Of a stretch of DNA of 64,000 bases, positions 17,021-25,833 are shown one piece after another (within the stretch, counting starts at the first letter, position 1; every line of letters starts with the position of its first letter). This DNA comes from Corynebacterium pelargi. Lineage in GTDB: Bacteria > Actinomycetota > Actinomycetes > Mycobacteriales > Mycobacteriaceae. Where the stretch lies: assembly GCF_014635485.1 (NCBI RefSeq), contig NZ_BMCX01000001.1:551634-615633 (forward strand), given 5' to 3'. The notes beneath the pieces were generated by a model that ran no database searches, was not told the DNA's origin, and saw nothing but the letters and a program-made list of their open reading frames with translations. The translations under genes were made by a program, and so were the position numbers.

Positions 17021-18361
17021 TTAGTGCTTTGAAACTTCAGATTCATCGTGAAGCGCGTAGGTGACGTCCACCTTCAGCTTGTTCTCGCGAATATGCTTTT
17101 CTTGCACTTCCAGAATGTCCATCCACGGTGGCTTACCGTCGTGGGCCTTGCGGATCTTGCGCTCCTCGGCACCGGGTAGTTGATCCTTGATGCGGTACGC
17201 GAGGGCCTCAGCCTTTGCCTTTGCGGTAAAGGCCTTGGCGATGAGCTTGATCTTTGCGTCCTCCCACTTGGTGCCGCGCACCATGTAGCGGGTGTCGTGC
17301 TCGCCGATGATGGTAGACAGCGCCGCAAGCACGTTGACCGGGAGTTTCTCGTCGAGCTCTTCCAATACGCCCATGAGCGCATTGGCAATCTGGACGCGAT
17401 AGCTCGAGCTCATTCCGCCGTTGGCGTAAATGAAGTCGGTCATCTTTCGCATCTCGTCGCCGGTCTTGGGAATGATGCGCTCTTCTGCGCCCATCATGTA
17501 GAGCACGTATGCCCAGTACATGGCCACATCGTCCCATTCCTGACCGGAGTGAGGGCGGCCGAAGAATTCATCCACTGCGATCGGCATGAGGGCGAACCAG
17601 CCCTCGCCGGAGACGAGGAAGCTTGAACCGATGGGGCGACCATAAGTGTTGTAGTGCTCAGGACCCCACAAACGCTCCAGGCCACGGTTGGCCTGTGCGT
17701 GGGCGATGCGCACGCGCACCGCTGCCTTCAGGCCGGGGCTATAGCGATCAAATACGTCATCGCGCCCAAGGTCGACGAAGAACTTGACGGTTTCCAGCAC
17801 ACGCTGCATGGCCTGGTTTTCAAACATGGCCGTTTCAGCGGTGGCGGCGGAGGTACGGTCTTCCATCGCGGTGGCCCAGTACGCAAAGGCAATGGACAGC
17901 AGCTCCGCGCTTGGGGTGACGTTGTAGTAGGCAACGCGGCCGCGCTCTGCTGCCTCAAGGTCGATCCAGGACGGGATATTGTCGATTTGCTTAAAGAGTT
18001 CGACGAGTTCCGGCTCGGGATTTTCAACCTTGTCAATGCCCTGGTTCAATGCGATTTCGAAGTCCGCACGACCTTTTTGTGCACCAACACGTTTAAACAT
18101 CTCGGCAACGGCTGCGCCTTGCTCATCGGTTTGCCACATGTGGTCGTCGAGCAGGAGCGTTTGAGGATTGTTGTAGCTCCAGTCGTCTTTGACGTCATGC
18201 CAACGGTCAAAGAGGTTGTGGCGCAACGTGCTCCACGATGGTTTCTCGGTGCGTCGTTCAGGCGCGGGGCGAAGGGGCATGCCATCGCGGTAGAAGTAGC
18301 GATAATCCTCGTAGGGATTTTCCGAACGAGGAAGCACTTCCAGGTTGTATGGTGCAGTCAC
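17021..18361 (-). CDS. DUF2236 Lcp-like putative heme oxygenase, larger form
   Basis: 446 residues. R187 and T191 (in QRVLET) and H221 (RVRIAHAQAN) again show the Lcp spacing of 4 and 30 residues. The 70-residue N-terminal part is hydrophilic with several Trp and Asp and is not an export signal. The start is a GTG at 18361 with GGAGGACAAA just upstream, a strong ribosome site. It is the first gene of the pair with the 391-residue homologue and probably heads a unit that may extend to the aldehyde dehydrogenase at 14318. Reaction inferred from the family: oxygen-dependent C=C cleavage to carbonyls. Substrate not known. Confidence 0.82.
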   Translation of the reverse strand: MTAPYNLEVLPRSENPYEDYRYFYRDGMPLRPAPERRTEKPSWSTLRHNLFDRWHDVKDDWSYNNPQTLLLDDHMWQTDEQGAAVAEMFKRVGAQKGRADFEIALNQGIDKVENPEPELVELFKQIDNIPSWIDLEAAERGRVAYYNVTPSAELLSIAFAYWATAMEDRTSAATAETAMFENQAMQRVLETVKFFVDLGRDDVFDRYSPGLKAAVRVRIAHAQANRGLERLWGPEHYNTYGRPIGSSFLVSGEGWFALMPIAVDEFFGRPHSGQEWDDVAMYWAYVLYMMGAEERIIPKTGDEMRKMTDFIYANGGMSSSYRVQIANALMGVLEELDEKLPVNVLAALSTIIGEHDTRYMVRGTKWEDAKIKLIAKAFTAKAKAEALAYRIKDQLPGAEERKIRKAHDGKPPWMDILEVQEKHIRENKLKVDVTYALHDESEVSKH

Positions 18362-18621
18362 TTTGTCCTCCTAGGGGAAGAAGCTGCAGTGGAAATGGAG
18401 TAAAGTTTGGGATCAGGACGCTGTGCGTGATTGGGATCCTAAGTAATCTGACTTTGTAACTCAGATCATATTCCGAAGTTTAATCTAGCTCACACTTCGC
18501 TGCAATGATTCTTCGATGATTGCCAAAAATGGGCCGGAAAAACAGCAAATGAGTTGCAAGCTTTGGAAGATTCCCACAAACACACCGCTAGCTATCAAGC
18601 ACTTTGCACAAAGGATGCGCC
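18362..18621. promoter_or_regulatory. Divergent promoter region with an inverted repeat
   Basis: 260 nt between the oxygenase pair (-) and the reductase gene (+). ATCTGA (18446-18451) and TCAGAT (18461-18466) form an inverted repeat with a 9-nt AT-rich spacer, a candidate regulator site. The stretch holds no convincing gene. Confidence 0.4.
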
Positions 18622-19569
18622 ATGAAAGTGACTGTTTCTCAGATCCAACACACCGGCGATATCGCCATTATGAGCCTGCAGCCAAAAAGTGGCACCACAC
18701 TTGCGCCATATGAACCAGGGGCACATATCGATATCACCCTTGACCAGGGCATTATCCGCCAATATTCCCTATGTTCCGCGGATAGCAATGAATACCGCAT
18801 TGCGGTGAAATTAGAGCCCGATTCCCGTGGCGGTTCGAAAGCGCTGCACCAGATCAAGGTCGGTGAAGAACTCGAGATTTCCGAGCCACGGAATAATTTC
18901 GAATTGGATTATCACGCAAGCTTCTATGTGTTGATCGCAGCCGGAGTGGGCATTGCGCCGATTTATTCCATGGCACGGTCACTCAAAGCCCGAGGCGCGA
19001 AGTACACCCTGTTATATTTCGCCCGCAGCGAAGAGCAGGCAGCATTCTTTGATGAATTAGCGCAGGAACACCAGGATGCGCTTATTCCGGTGTTTGGAAG
19101 CGGTAGGCGCGATGTACAGCCTGCGCTTTATCGACGTTTACTCAGCCAAAGCCCGGACGACACAGCCGTCTATGTCTGTGGCCCGACTGGGTTTATGGAT
19201 ACCGCACGATCTGTGGCTGCTGAGTTCTTGGCAAAAGAACGTATTCACTATGAAGCCTTTGAGGCCGACCCTGAGGTGCTTCACCGTGGTGAAACCTTGT
19301 CATTTGTGGTGAAATTCGAAGGCGAAACATATGAGATTCCCGCTGATCAGAGCGTGTTATCGGTGTTTGACGCCGAAGATATTCCCGTCCTTTCTTCCTG
19401 CGAAGAAGGAACCTGTGGCAACTGCGTGATGAGGGTGGTAGGCGGCGAACCCCTCCATCGCGATTCTGTGCTGAGCGATCAGCAACATAAAGACGGATAT
19501 TTTGCCACCTGCGTATCGAGGGCCACCTCCCCCGAACTGCATCTAGAAAGAATTAATCGCAGGCGCTAG
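18622..19569 (+). CDS. VanB/phthalate-dioxygenase-type reductase (flavin, NAD, plant-type 2Fe-2S)
   Basis: 315 residues. Domains in order: flavin-binding barrel (RQYSLCSA, about 50-57), NAD domain (AAGVGIAPIYSMA, YVCGPTGFM) and a C-terminal plant-type ferredoxin with cluster ligands in CEEGTCGNC and FATC. This order is that of class IA reductases such as VanB and phthalate dioxygenase reductase. The ATG at 18622 has AAAGGA at 18610; the TTG at 18604 is not needed. Such reductases normally serve a Rieske oxygenase, but none is present in the window, so its partner may be the DUF2236 enzymes encoded divergently next to it (inferred). Confidence 0.85.
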   Translation: MKVTVSQIQHTGDIAIMSLQPKSGTTLAPYEPGAHIDITLDQGIIRQYSLCSADSNEYRIAVKLEPDSRGGSKALHQIKVGEELEISEPRNNFELDYHASFYVLIAAGVGIAPIYSMARSLKARGAKYTLLYFARSEEQAAFFDELAQEHQDALIPVFGSGRRDVQPALYRRLLSQSPDDTAVYVCGPTGFMDTARSVAAEFLAKERIHYEAFEADPEVLHRGETLSFVVKFEGETYEIPADQSVLSVFDAEDIPVLSSCEEGTCGNCVMRVVGGEPLHRDSVLSDQQHKDGYFATCVSRATSPELHLERINRRR

Positions 19570-19579
19570 GCACCCGATT

Positions 19580-19607
19580 GCGGTGGTTGCAAGCAAGCAG
19601 CCACCGC
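19580..19607 (+). terminator. Hairpin after the reductase gene
   Basis: GCGGTGGTTGC pairs with GCAGCCACCGC (one G-T pair) around a 6-nt loop, 11 nt after the stop codon. No T-run follows. Confidence 0.5.
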
Positions 19608-19661
19608 ATCAAATTCATATTGTGCACGTTCGTATTGTGAACAGCATTTAGGCAATGCGAA

Positions 19662-19693
19662 TGCCCCGGCGTCGAAAAGCTCGACCCGGGGTA
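19662..19693 (-). terminator. Terminator of the carboxylase operon
   Basis: TGCCCCGG-GTCGA and TCGAC-CCGGGGTA form a stem of about 13 bp with one bulge, just below the end of the biotin carboxylase gene on the minus strand. Confidence 0.55.
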
Positions 19694-19707
19694 TATCGCA
19701 ACAGGTG

Positions 19708-21072
19708 CTACAACTCGATGCCTGCCTCAAGCATCTTGGCTACATAGCCTGTGTTGAATTCACCTGAACGGAACTGCTCACTATCAAGCAAGGTGGCCTG
19801 GAAGGGAGCGGTGGTAACGACATCGCCCACGTCCATCTCATCGATGGCACGAAGCATGCGCGCAATGGCCTCATCCCTGGTTTCAGCCCACACAATGAGC
19901 TTGCCCACCATGGAGTCGTAGAAGGGCGGAATGGTGTACCCAGCCTCAATGTGGGTATCCATGCGCACTCCAAAACCACCCGGCTGGCGGAAGTGCTCGA
20001 TCTTGCCGGGACGCGGCGCAAAGTTCTGCGTGGGATCCTCAGCATTAATACGGCACTCGATGGCGTGGCCGTTGATCTGCACATCTTCCTGGGTGTGGCG
20101 AAGCTTCTGGCCAGAAGCAATACGAAGCTGCTCCTGGATGAGATCCACACCGGTGACCATCTCGGTGACGGGGTGCTCCACCTGGATGCGAGTATTCATC
20201 TCAATGAAGTAATACTTGCGCTCAATATTGTCGAAGACGAACTCGATGGTGCCAGCGTTGCGATAGCCAACCTCTTTACACAGGTTGATCGCTGCCTCTT
20301 CGAGGCCTGCACGCAGCTCCTCGTCGATGGCTGGTGAAGGAGCCTCTTCGATCAGCTTCTGATTACGACGCTGAGAGGTACAGTCGCGCTCTCCAAGGGC
20401 GACGACGTTTTCACCGTCGGCAAGCACCTGGATCTCGATGTGGCGGATATCGGTGAGATAGCGCTCGATATATACCGAGGGATCGTTGAAGGCGGTTTGG
20501 GCCTCCGACATGATCTCTTTGAGGTCCTTTTCCAAGGTCTCTTCGCTATTAACCACGCGCATACCGCGTCCACCACCACCGGCTGCGGCCTTGATCAGCA
20601 AGGGGAAGCCAGTCTCCTTGGCAATCTGCAGGGCCTCTTCAGGCTCAGACACAACTCCGTCTGAACCAGGGACCGTGGGCACGCCGGCCTTCTTGGCGAT
20701 CTTCTTTGCCTGAATCTTGTCGCCCATAAGCGCGATGTGCTCAGCGGCGGGACCGACGAAGGTGATGCCTTCTTCTTCCACCATCTTGACAAAGTCGGCC
20801 TTCTCAGAAAGGAAGCCATAGCCGGGGTGGATGGCTTCTGCACCAAAGGCCATGGCAGCAGAAAGAATCAGTTCTGGGCTGTTGTAGCTCTTGGCAGCAT
20901 TGGCCGGGCCGATGCACACCGCCTTATCAGCGAGCTTGACCGGTAGGGAGTCACGGTCGCCCTCCGAGTAGGCGAGGATGCTTTTAATCCCCAGCTCTTT
21001 GCATGCGCGGATGATGCGCAGCGCGATCTCGCCACGGTTGGCAATCAGCACGCTATTGAGTAATTCGGTCAT
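19708..21072 (-). CDS. accC: Biotin carboxylase subunit (AccC-type)
   Basis: 454 residues, the usual length of a free-standing biotin carboxylase. It has the N-terminal preATP-grasp domain (VLIANRGEIALRIIRA), the Gly-rich ATP loop AAGGGGRGMRVV (about 160-170), the active site FIEMNTRIQVEHPVTE and the C-terminal domain. The reaction is ATP-dependent carboxylation of biotin on the carrier protein. In corynebacteria biotin carboxylase is normally fused to the carrier (AccBC), so a separate subunit in an operon with a separate carrier and an HMGL-type transferase points to a dedicated second carboxylase. It is the last gene of the three-gene operon (66-nt gap). Confidence 0.92.
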   Translation of the reverse strand: MTELLNSVLIANRGEIALRIIRACKELGIKSILAYSEGDRDSLPVKLADKAVCIGPANAAKSYNSPELILSAAMAFGAEAIHPGYGFLSEKADFVKMVEEEGITFVGPAAEHIALMGDKIQAKKIAKKAGVPTVPGSDGVVSEPEEALQIAKETGFPLLIKAAAGGGGRGMRVVNSEETLEKDLKEIMSEAQTAFNDPSVYIERYLTDIRHIEIQVLADGENVVALGERDCTSQRRNQKLIEEAPSPAIDEELRAGLEEAAINLCKEVGYRNAGTIEFVFDNIERKYYFIEMNTRIQVEHPVTEMVTGVDLIQEQLRIASGQKLRHTQEDVQINGHAIECRINAEDPTQNFAPRPGKIEHFRQPGGFGVRMDTHIEAGYTIPPFYDSMVGKLIVWAETRDEAIARMLRAIDEMDVGDVVTTAPFQATLLDSEQFRSGEFNTGYVAKMLEAGIEL

Positions 21073-21138
21073 GGTTGCTCTTTTCCTTCGATAACGATGG
21101 CACGAGGGCCTCGCACGAACACGAGGCCCAACGCTTAA

Positions 21139-21669
21139 TTACTTCGGATCGATCACCATGAGCGGCTGGCCGTGCTCAACAGCGTCTTCGTTTTCAACCA
21201 GGATCTCGGTCACGGTGCCTGCCACCTTGGCCTCGATGTTGTTCATCAGCTTCATAACCTCAACGATGCACAGCACCTGGCCTACCTCAACCTCATCGCC
21301 AACCTTGACGAAGGCCGGAGCACCAGGCTGCGGAGCAGCATAGAAGGTACCCACCATGGGCGACTTCACTACTTCCCCATCACCGCTTGGTGCCTGAGCT
21401 TCAGCGGAGGGCTGGGGCTCAGCAGGAGCCGGAGCCTTTTCAGGCTGCGCGGGAGCTTCCTCGGCAGCAGGAGCAGGTGCGGGAGCCTCTGCAGGCGCAG
21501 GAGGTGCAGGAGGAGCAGCAGGTGCCGGTGCCTGGTTCAGTCCACCGGGGGTACGAGACATGGCGAGTTCAATATCGCCGTGCTTGACCTTGAGCTCTTG
21601 AATGTCGTCAGCGAGGTTGACCCACTTGAGCAGGGCTTTGAGTTCTTGGAGGTTGGTGGTCTCAGACAT
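21139..21669 (-). CDS. accB: Biotin carboxyl carrier protein
   Basis: 176 residues. The C-terminal 75 residues are a biotinyl domain with the canonical E-V-M-K-L-M-N motif, the biotinylated Lys being K140, and the [11 protein letters not shown] start typical of AccB. A long Ala/Pro linker (residues about 46-96) joins it to an N-terminal helix-rich region resembling AccB carriers. It lies 2 nt after the carboxyltransferase gene and before the biotin carboxylase gene, so it shuttles carboxybiotin between them. Confidence 0.93.
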   Translation of the reverse strand: MSETTNLQELKALLKWVNLADDIQELKVKHGDIELAMSRTPGGLNQAPAPAAPPAPPAPAEAPAPAPAAEEAPAQPEKAPAPAEPQPSAEAQAPSGDGEVVKSPMVGTFYAAPQPGAPAFVKVGDEVEVGQVLCIVEVMKLMNNIEAKVAGTVTEILVENEDAVEHGQPLMVIDPK

Positions 21670-21671
21670 GG

Positions 21672-23222
21672 TTACTTCTCTCCTTTGGTGAGGTTGATTT
21701 CAAGGTCGTTGGCTTTGATGGAGAACTGGCCCTTTTCGGCAACGTTGTACATCTCCTGTACCAGTGCCGCCAGGTGTCCGCCAGGGGCTTCATCGCCACT
21801 GGTGCCATTGGCTACGGCTTCCTTCATGGCATCGACTTGCGAACCAGCGAACATCGCGCGCAGCAGCAGGGTGTCGATGTCCTCATCGGGGTAGCGCTCC
21901 TTGAGCCCGGGCATCATCGGCTCCAAGGTGGGACGCTCTTCAGGAATTTGTGCCGAACCGTTGGCAAGGATCTTCTCCAAAGCCTCAGGCTCGATAGGAG
22001 CAAGTGGTTCGCCGTAGTAGCCAAGCACATACTTCTTAATCTCATTCGGCACCGAGCTGTAGCGCTCGCCGGAGATCACGTTCATCACGGCCTGAGTGCC
22101 GACGAACTGGGCAAAAGGCGTGATCATGATCGGGTATGCAAGCTCTTTGCGCACGCGAGCGGTTTCGTAGAGCAGCTCTTCAAAGCGATCCTCCAAGCCT
22201 GCGGTAGCAAGCTGGGACTCGAAGTTGGTGAGCATGCCGCCGGGGAGCTGGTGCATGTAGTGCAGACCGTCGTATGCGCGAGGCTGACCCAAAGGCTTGC
22301 CCTCGAGATCTGCGATCTCGCGGATCCGATCAGAGACTCGCTCAAGGCGCTCATCATCGATATTGACCGTGTAGCCGAGAGCACGCAGATCGCGAGCCAT
22401 ACGCAAGGTGCCTGGCTGGCCGGGACCATTGGCCAAAGGCTCCGTGGAGCAGTGAATGGCGTTCACGCCCAGCTCCGCGGCGAAGATGTACACCAGCGGA
22501 GACACACCGGTCAGGCTGTGGGTGTGCAGCTCCAGGGTGCGGTCCGGGCCAATGGCTTCGCGGATCGCAGGAATGATGGTGCGGATACGGTCCGGGGTGA
22601 GCAGGCCGCCGGCGTCTTTGAGCATGATGCGATCAACATCGGCACGCTCGACGAGCTCCTTGGCCTTTTCAATGTAGAGCTCATCGGTGTGCACCGGGCT
22701 CAGGCAGTACGCAAGGCAACCGTAGGTTTCAGCGCCGAGTTCCTTCGCGTGCACCAGGCCGGGAACGATGTTGTCCATGTCGTTGAGGCCGTCGAAGGAA
22801 CCGATGACGCGGAAGCCGTTGGCGTAGAGACGGTCGATCCAGTTGATGATCACATCATCCGGCAGAAAGTCGAAGGACGCGAGGTTCTTCGATCGGATCA
22901 TCGCACGGAATTTCATGTGCGGTGCGGCCTGGTGAATCTTGCGCACACGCTCCCAGGGATCTTCCTTGAGGTAACGCACCGGCACGTCGAACTGAATGGG
23001 AGCCACGAGGTCCACGTGCTCGAAGCCTGCATGCGACAGGTCATCGATGATCGACATCATGTGATCGGTGGTCATGCGAGTGGCCCAGATGCTCTGGTGC
23101 GCATCACGCAAGGTGGTATCCACAATCTTGATTTCGCCCATGCTGTCGGCGGGGCGACCACCTGCGGCAAAGATCTCCGCGATGGTTTCGGTACTGAGTT
23201 CTTCTGGGCTTAAGCCAGCCAT
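21672..23222 (-). CDS. HMGL-type carboxyltransferase of a biotin enzyme, divergent
   Basis: 516 residues, the TIM-barrel carboxyltransferase fold of OadA, transcarboxylase 5S and pyruvate carboxylase. Metal and catalytic residues are kept: D40 in [10 protein letters not shown]202 in MLKDAGG, and H233/H235 in LHTHS. Several segments that are highly conserved in the pyruvate/oxaloacetate enzymes are different: the W-G-G-A-T region reads V-A-P-I-Q (74-78), L-L-R-G-Q-N reads M-I-R-S-K-N, F-R-x-F-D-A-L-N reads V-I-G-S-F-D-G-L-N, and T-S-Q-P reads P-G-Q-P. The acceptor is therefore probably not pyruvate. It has no fused biotin domain. First gene of the operon with carrier and carboxylase. Confidence 0.85.
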   Translation of the reverse strand: MAGLSPEELSTETIAEIFAAGGRPADSMGEIKIVDTTLRDAHQSIWATRMTTDHMMSIIDDLSHAGFEHVDLVAPIQFDVPVRYLKEDPWERVRKIHQAAPHMKFRAMIRSKNLASFDFLPDDVIINWIDRLYANGFRVIGSFDGLNDMDNIVPGLVHAKELGAETYGCLAYCLSPVHTDELYIEKAKELVERADVDRIMLKDAGGLLTPDRIRTIIPAIREAIGPDRTLELHTHSLTGVSPLVYIFAAELGVNAIHCSTEPLANGPGQPGTLRMARDLRALGYTVNIDDERLERVSDRIREIADLEGKPLGQPRAYDGLHYMHQLPGGMLTNFESQLATAGLEDRFEELLYETARVRKELAYPIMITPFAQFVGTQAVMNVISGERYSSVPNEIKKYVLGYYGEPLAPIEPEALEKILANGSAQIPEERPTLEPMMPGLKERYPDEDIDTLLLRAMFAGSQVDAMKEAVANGTSGDEAPGGHLAALVQEMYNVAEKGQFSIKANDLEINLTKGEK

Positions 23223-23723
23223 CGTGCCTCCTACAACGTGTTGTGCGCTGAAATTGTTTGGCGTTGTTGAACTTTCGAACTCTTCTCAAGCAAGCAAGGT
23301 CGTGAGTCCAGTTGCAAAGTCCGTGCTTACAAATCACAGCCTACCTAGCAGTGTGTCCCACACCTCACGTCTAAAGTGCACCAAATTCACTCCCGCCCTT
23401 GTGCATCTCACCCACACATAGGTATCTAGCTGGCAATTTAGCGCTTTTTCTCACCCCGGCTTTTGAGGCTTCAGGCGAAAAATCATCCCGAAGAATGTCC
23501 GAACATACCCCCATCTGGGGTCACTAGGCGCACACGGGTTCATTATGCGAACACTTTTGATCACACCCGGCGCGGCCTAAAAACCCTGCTCAAGGCAGTA
23601 AAAAAGCCTAAGCGTGACACCTTTCGCACATCTTCGGCCACAAACAGCAGTAGAAAGCCATGTTCCGAACCTTGTGACTGCTGCTACAGTTCGACGCAAT
23701 TCAGATCACACTTTGGAGGAAAT
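23223..23723. promoter_or_regulatory. 500-nt divergent control region of carboxylase operon and transporter
   Basis: I see no credible gene here. ACAAC-GT-GTTGT (23233-23244) is a small palindrome just before the carboxyltransferase start, and GTGTG-TCC-CACAC (23352-23364) is another inverted repeat. Sequence TCAGATCACA before the transporter resembles TCAGATCATA at 18461 in the oxygenase control region. Such a long shared region suggests co-regulation of the carboxylase and the transporter. Confidence 0.4.
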
Positions 23724-25085
23724 ATGACGAGCGTGAGTACCACATCACCCCACTCGCCACAGGCCAAGGCGAAAGACGGCGATCGCAAATCCCTCGGAGC
23801 ATCCGTCGTAGGGCAGCTCCTCGAATGGTACGAGTGGAGCTCCTATGCCGTATTCGCGCCATTTATCGCAGCGGCGATGTTTGATAAGTCGAACCCCACC
23901 TCCGCACTGCTAGCCACCTTCGGTGTGTTCGCCATCGGCTTCCTTGCACGCCCGCTCGGTGGCATCATCTTCGGCATCATCGCCGATAAAAAGGGTCGCA
24001 AGAATGTGTTGATGACGACCATCTTGATGATGGCCGCAGCATCCGTCGTCATCGGCATCTTGCCCTCCTACGAGAGCATCGGCGTGTGGGCATCCCTCGG
24101 CTTGCTTATCATTCGCGTCCTTCAGGGTTTTGCCCACGGTGGCGAATCGGCGGCAGCGAACTCCTACATCCCCGAAATTGCACCGAAGCACAAGCGCGGC
24201 CAATGGGGCAGCTTGGTCTACGTTGCCATCTTCGGAGGCTCCGTGATTGCCTACACCCTTGGTGGCATGATCTCCCTGGTACTCAGCGAAGAGCAGATCG
24301 CTTCCTGGGGCTGGCGCATCCCCTTCCTTTTGGGTGCTGTTGCCGCGGTGATTGCGATGATCATGCGTCGCCACATGCAGGAATCTGAGGTGTACGAGCA
24401 GTCGAATAAGCCCGCTTCTGCCACCGAGGCACGCGAGGAGCACCACGATAACCTCCCCCACCCAGACCCCCGCTTTGTGCAGGTAAAGCAGCGCAAGAAG
24501 CACTCCGTACTGGTATCGATCCTGTTGGTTATCGGCATGGTCTCCGGTGTGACAAGCTCGCACTACACCTGGTCTTCCTACGTATCTACCTACGCCATCA
24601 AGCACGAAGGCATGAGCACCCAGGGCACCTACTGGGTCACCGTGGTTGCACAGGTGATCGCGCTGATCTCACTGCCACTGTGGGGACGACTCTCGGACCG
24701 TATTGGCCGCAAGCCAGTGATCTACACCTTCGCTGTCCTGCTCGCCATCTTGCAGCTTCCCATGATGAATCTGATTGATTCTCGCCCCTGGACGCTGCTT
24801 GTGGCATCCACCGTTGCCCTGGTTGTTGTTTCCGCCGGTGGTGCACTCTTGGCATCGGTGATGTCGGAGGTATTCCCCACCAACCAACGCACCAAGGGCA
24901 TCGGCCTGGCGTACTCCATCTCGGTGGCGGTCTTCGGTGGTACTGCCCCATACATCTTCCAGATGTTTGTCGCCCGCGACCTTGCTTGGATGTCGTCGGT
25001 GTACGTCATCATCCTGTGCCTGCTCACCTTGATCTCCATGCGCTTCTTGCCAGAAACCAAGGGCATCGAGCTCCAGCACGCCTAG
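23724..25085 (+). CDS. MHS-family MFS transporter (organic acid : H+ symport type)
   Basis: 453 residues, 12 hydrophobic segments. The metabolite:H+ symporter signatures are present: GQLLEWYEWSSYAVFAP in helix 1, PLGGIIFGIIADKKGRKNVL at loop 2-3, RVLQGFAHGGESAAANSYI, and the second-half GRLSDRIGRKP. MHS members carry alpha-ketoglutarate, citrate, proline, shikimate and related acids. The ATG at 23724 has GGAGG six nt upstream; the longer frame from 23463 has no such site. It is divergent from the biotin carboxylase operon, so it may import the substrate of that pathway. Exact ligand unknown. Confidence 0.85.
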   Translation: MTSVSTTSPHSPQAKAKDGDRKSLGASVVGQLLEWYEWSSYAVFAPFIAAAMFDKSNPTSALLATFGVFAIGFLARPLGGIIFGIIADKKGRKNVLMTTILMMAAASVVIGILPSYESIGVWASLGLLIIRVLQGFAHGGESAAANSYIPEIAPKHKRGQWGSLVYVAIFGGSVIAYTLGGMISLVLSEEQIASWGWRIPFLLGAVAAVIAMIMRRHMQESEVYEQSNKPASATEAREEHHDNLPHPDPRFVQVKQRKKHSVLVSILLVIGMVSGVTSSHYTWSSYVSTYAIKHEGMSTQGTYWVTVVAQVIALISLPLWGRLSDRIGRKPVIYTFAVLLAILQLPMMNLIDSRPWTLLVASTVALVVVSAGGALLASVMSEVFPTNQRTKGIGLAYSISVAVFGGTAPYIFQMFVARDLAWMSSVYVIILCLLTLISMRFLPETKGIELQHA

Positions 25086-25101
25086 CGAAAAGAACACATC
25101 A

Positions 25102-25129
25102 AAGGCCACCCGCCCAAGCGGGTGGCCTT
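25102..25129. terminator. Terminator after the MHS transporter
   Basis: AAGGCCACCCGC and GCGGGTGGCCTT form a perfect 12-bp stem with a CCAA loop. Confidence 0.85.
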
Positions 25130-25140
25130 GTTCATGCCGA

Positions 25141-25179
25141 AGGCCCGGCTCAAGCAACGAAGATGCTTAAGCCGGGCCT
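25141..25179. terminator. Terminator between transporter and pcaJ
   Basis: AGGCCCGGCT-AAGCA pairs with TGCTT-AGCCGGGCCT. Position suits the minus-strand pcaIJ unit, back to back with the preceding terminator. Confidence 0.75.
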
Positions 25180-25191
25180 GATGCTTTTGGT

Positions 25192-25833
25192 TTAGAGCAG
25201 CGCTACTTCAAAGGGAGCGTCGGTTGCCTCGCGCACCGATTCAACCGTCTCGCCTTCGGCGCACTCAAGCAGGGTGAGTCCCTGTTCAGCGTCCACGCGG
25301 AACACAGCGCGATCAGACACGATCATGTCTACGCACTTGGCTCCAGTCAGTGGCAGCTTGCAGGCTTCCATGATCTTGGATTCGCCGTGCTTGGATACTT
25401 GGAACATCATCACGATGATCTTCTTTGCGCCATGCACCAGGTCCATCGCGCCACCCATGCCCTTGACCATCTTGCCGGGAATCATCCAGTTGGCCAGATC
25501 GCCGTGCTGGGATACTTCCATTGCGCCAAGGACTGCGACGTCGATTGAGCGCGAACGGATCATGGCAAAGGACTGGGAAGAGGAGAAGAAGGAGCCACCG
25601 GGGGCCACGGTGATGGTTTCCTTGCCGGCGTTGATCAGCTCGGGATCAACCTTGTCGTCTTCTGGGTACGCGCCCACTCCGAGGATGCCGTTTTCGGAGT
25701 GCAGGACAACCTCGCGCCCCTCGGGCAGGTAGTCGGGAATGAGCGTGGGCATACCAATGCCGAGATTGACGTACTGGCCGTCTTCGAGTTCTTGCGCAAC
25801 CCGAGCCGCCATTTGTTCACGTGTCCAAGCCAT
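25192..25833 (-). CDS. pcaJ: 3-oxoacid (3-oxoadipate) CoA-transferase subunit B
   Basis: 213 residues, family I CoA-transferase beta subunit. The catalytic Glu lies in [10 protein letters not shown] (E47); [12 protein letters not shown] and the Gly-rich [14 protein letters not shown] are family blocks. It transfers CoA from succinyl-CoA to a 3-oxo acid. Adjacent subunit A, an IclR regulator of the PcaR type and a thiolase support the 3-oxoadipate assignment; acetoacetate is the alternative. It follows subunit A directly (TAAATG). Confidence 0.85.
   Translation of the reverse strand: MAWTREQMAARVAQELEDGQYVNLGIGMPTLIPDYLPEGREVVLHSENGILGVGAYPEDDKVDPELINAGKETITVAPGGSFFSSSQSFAMIRSRSIDVAVLGAMEVSQHGDLANWMIPGKMVKGMGGAMDLVHGAKKIIVMMFQVSKHGESKIMEACKLPLTGAKCVDMIVSDRAVFRVDAEQGLTLLECAEGETVESVREATDAPFEVALL

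Noticed and set aside
21774..23213. 479-codon frame antisense to the carboxyltransferase gene
   Set aside because: Shadow of a conserved gene; no ribosome site and no recognisable domain.
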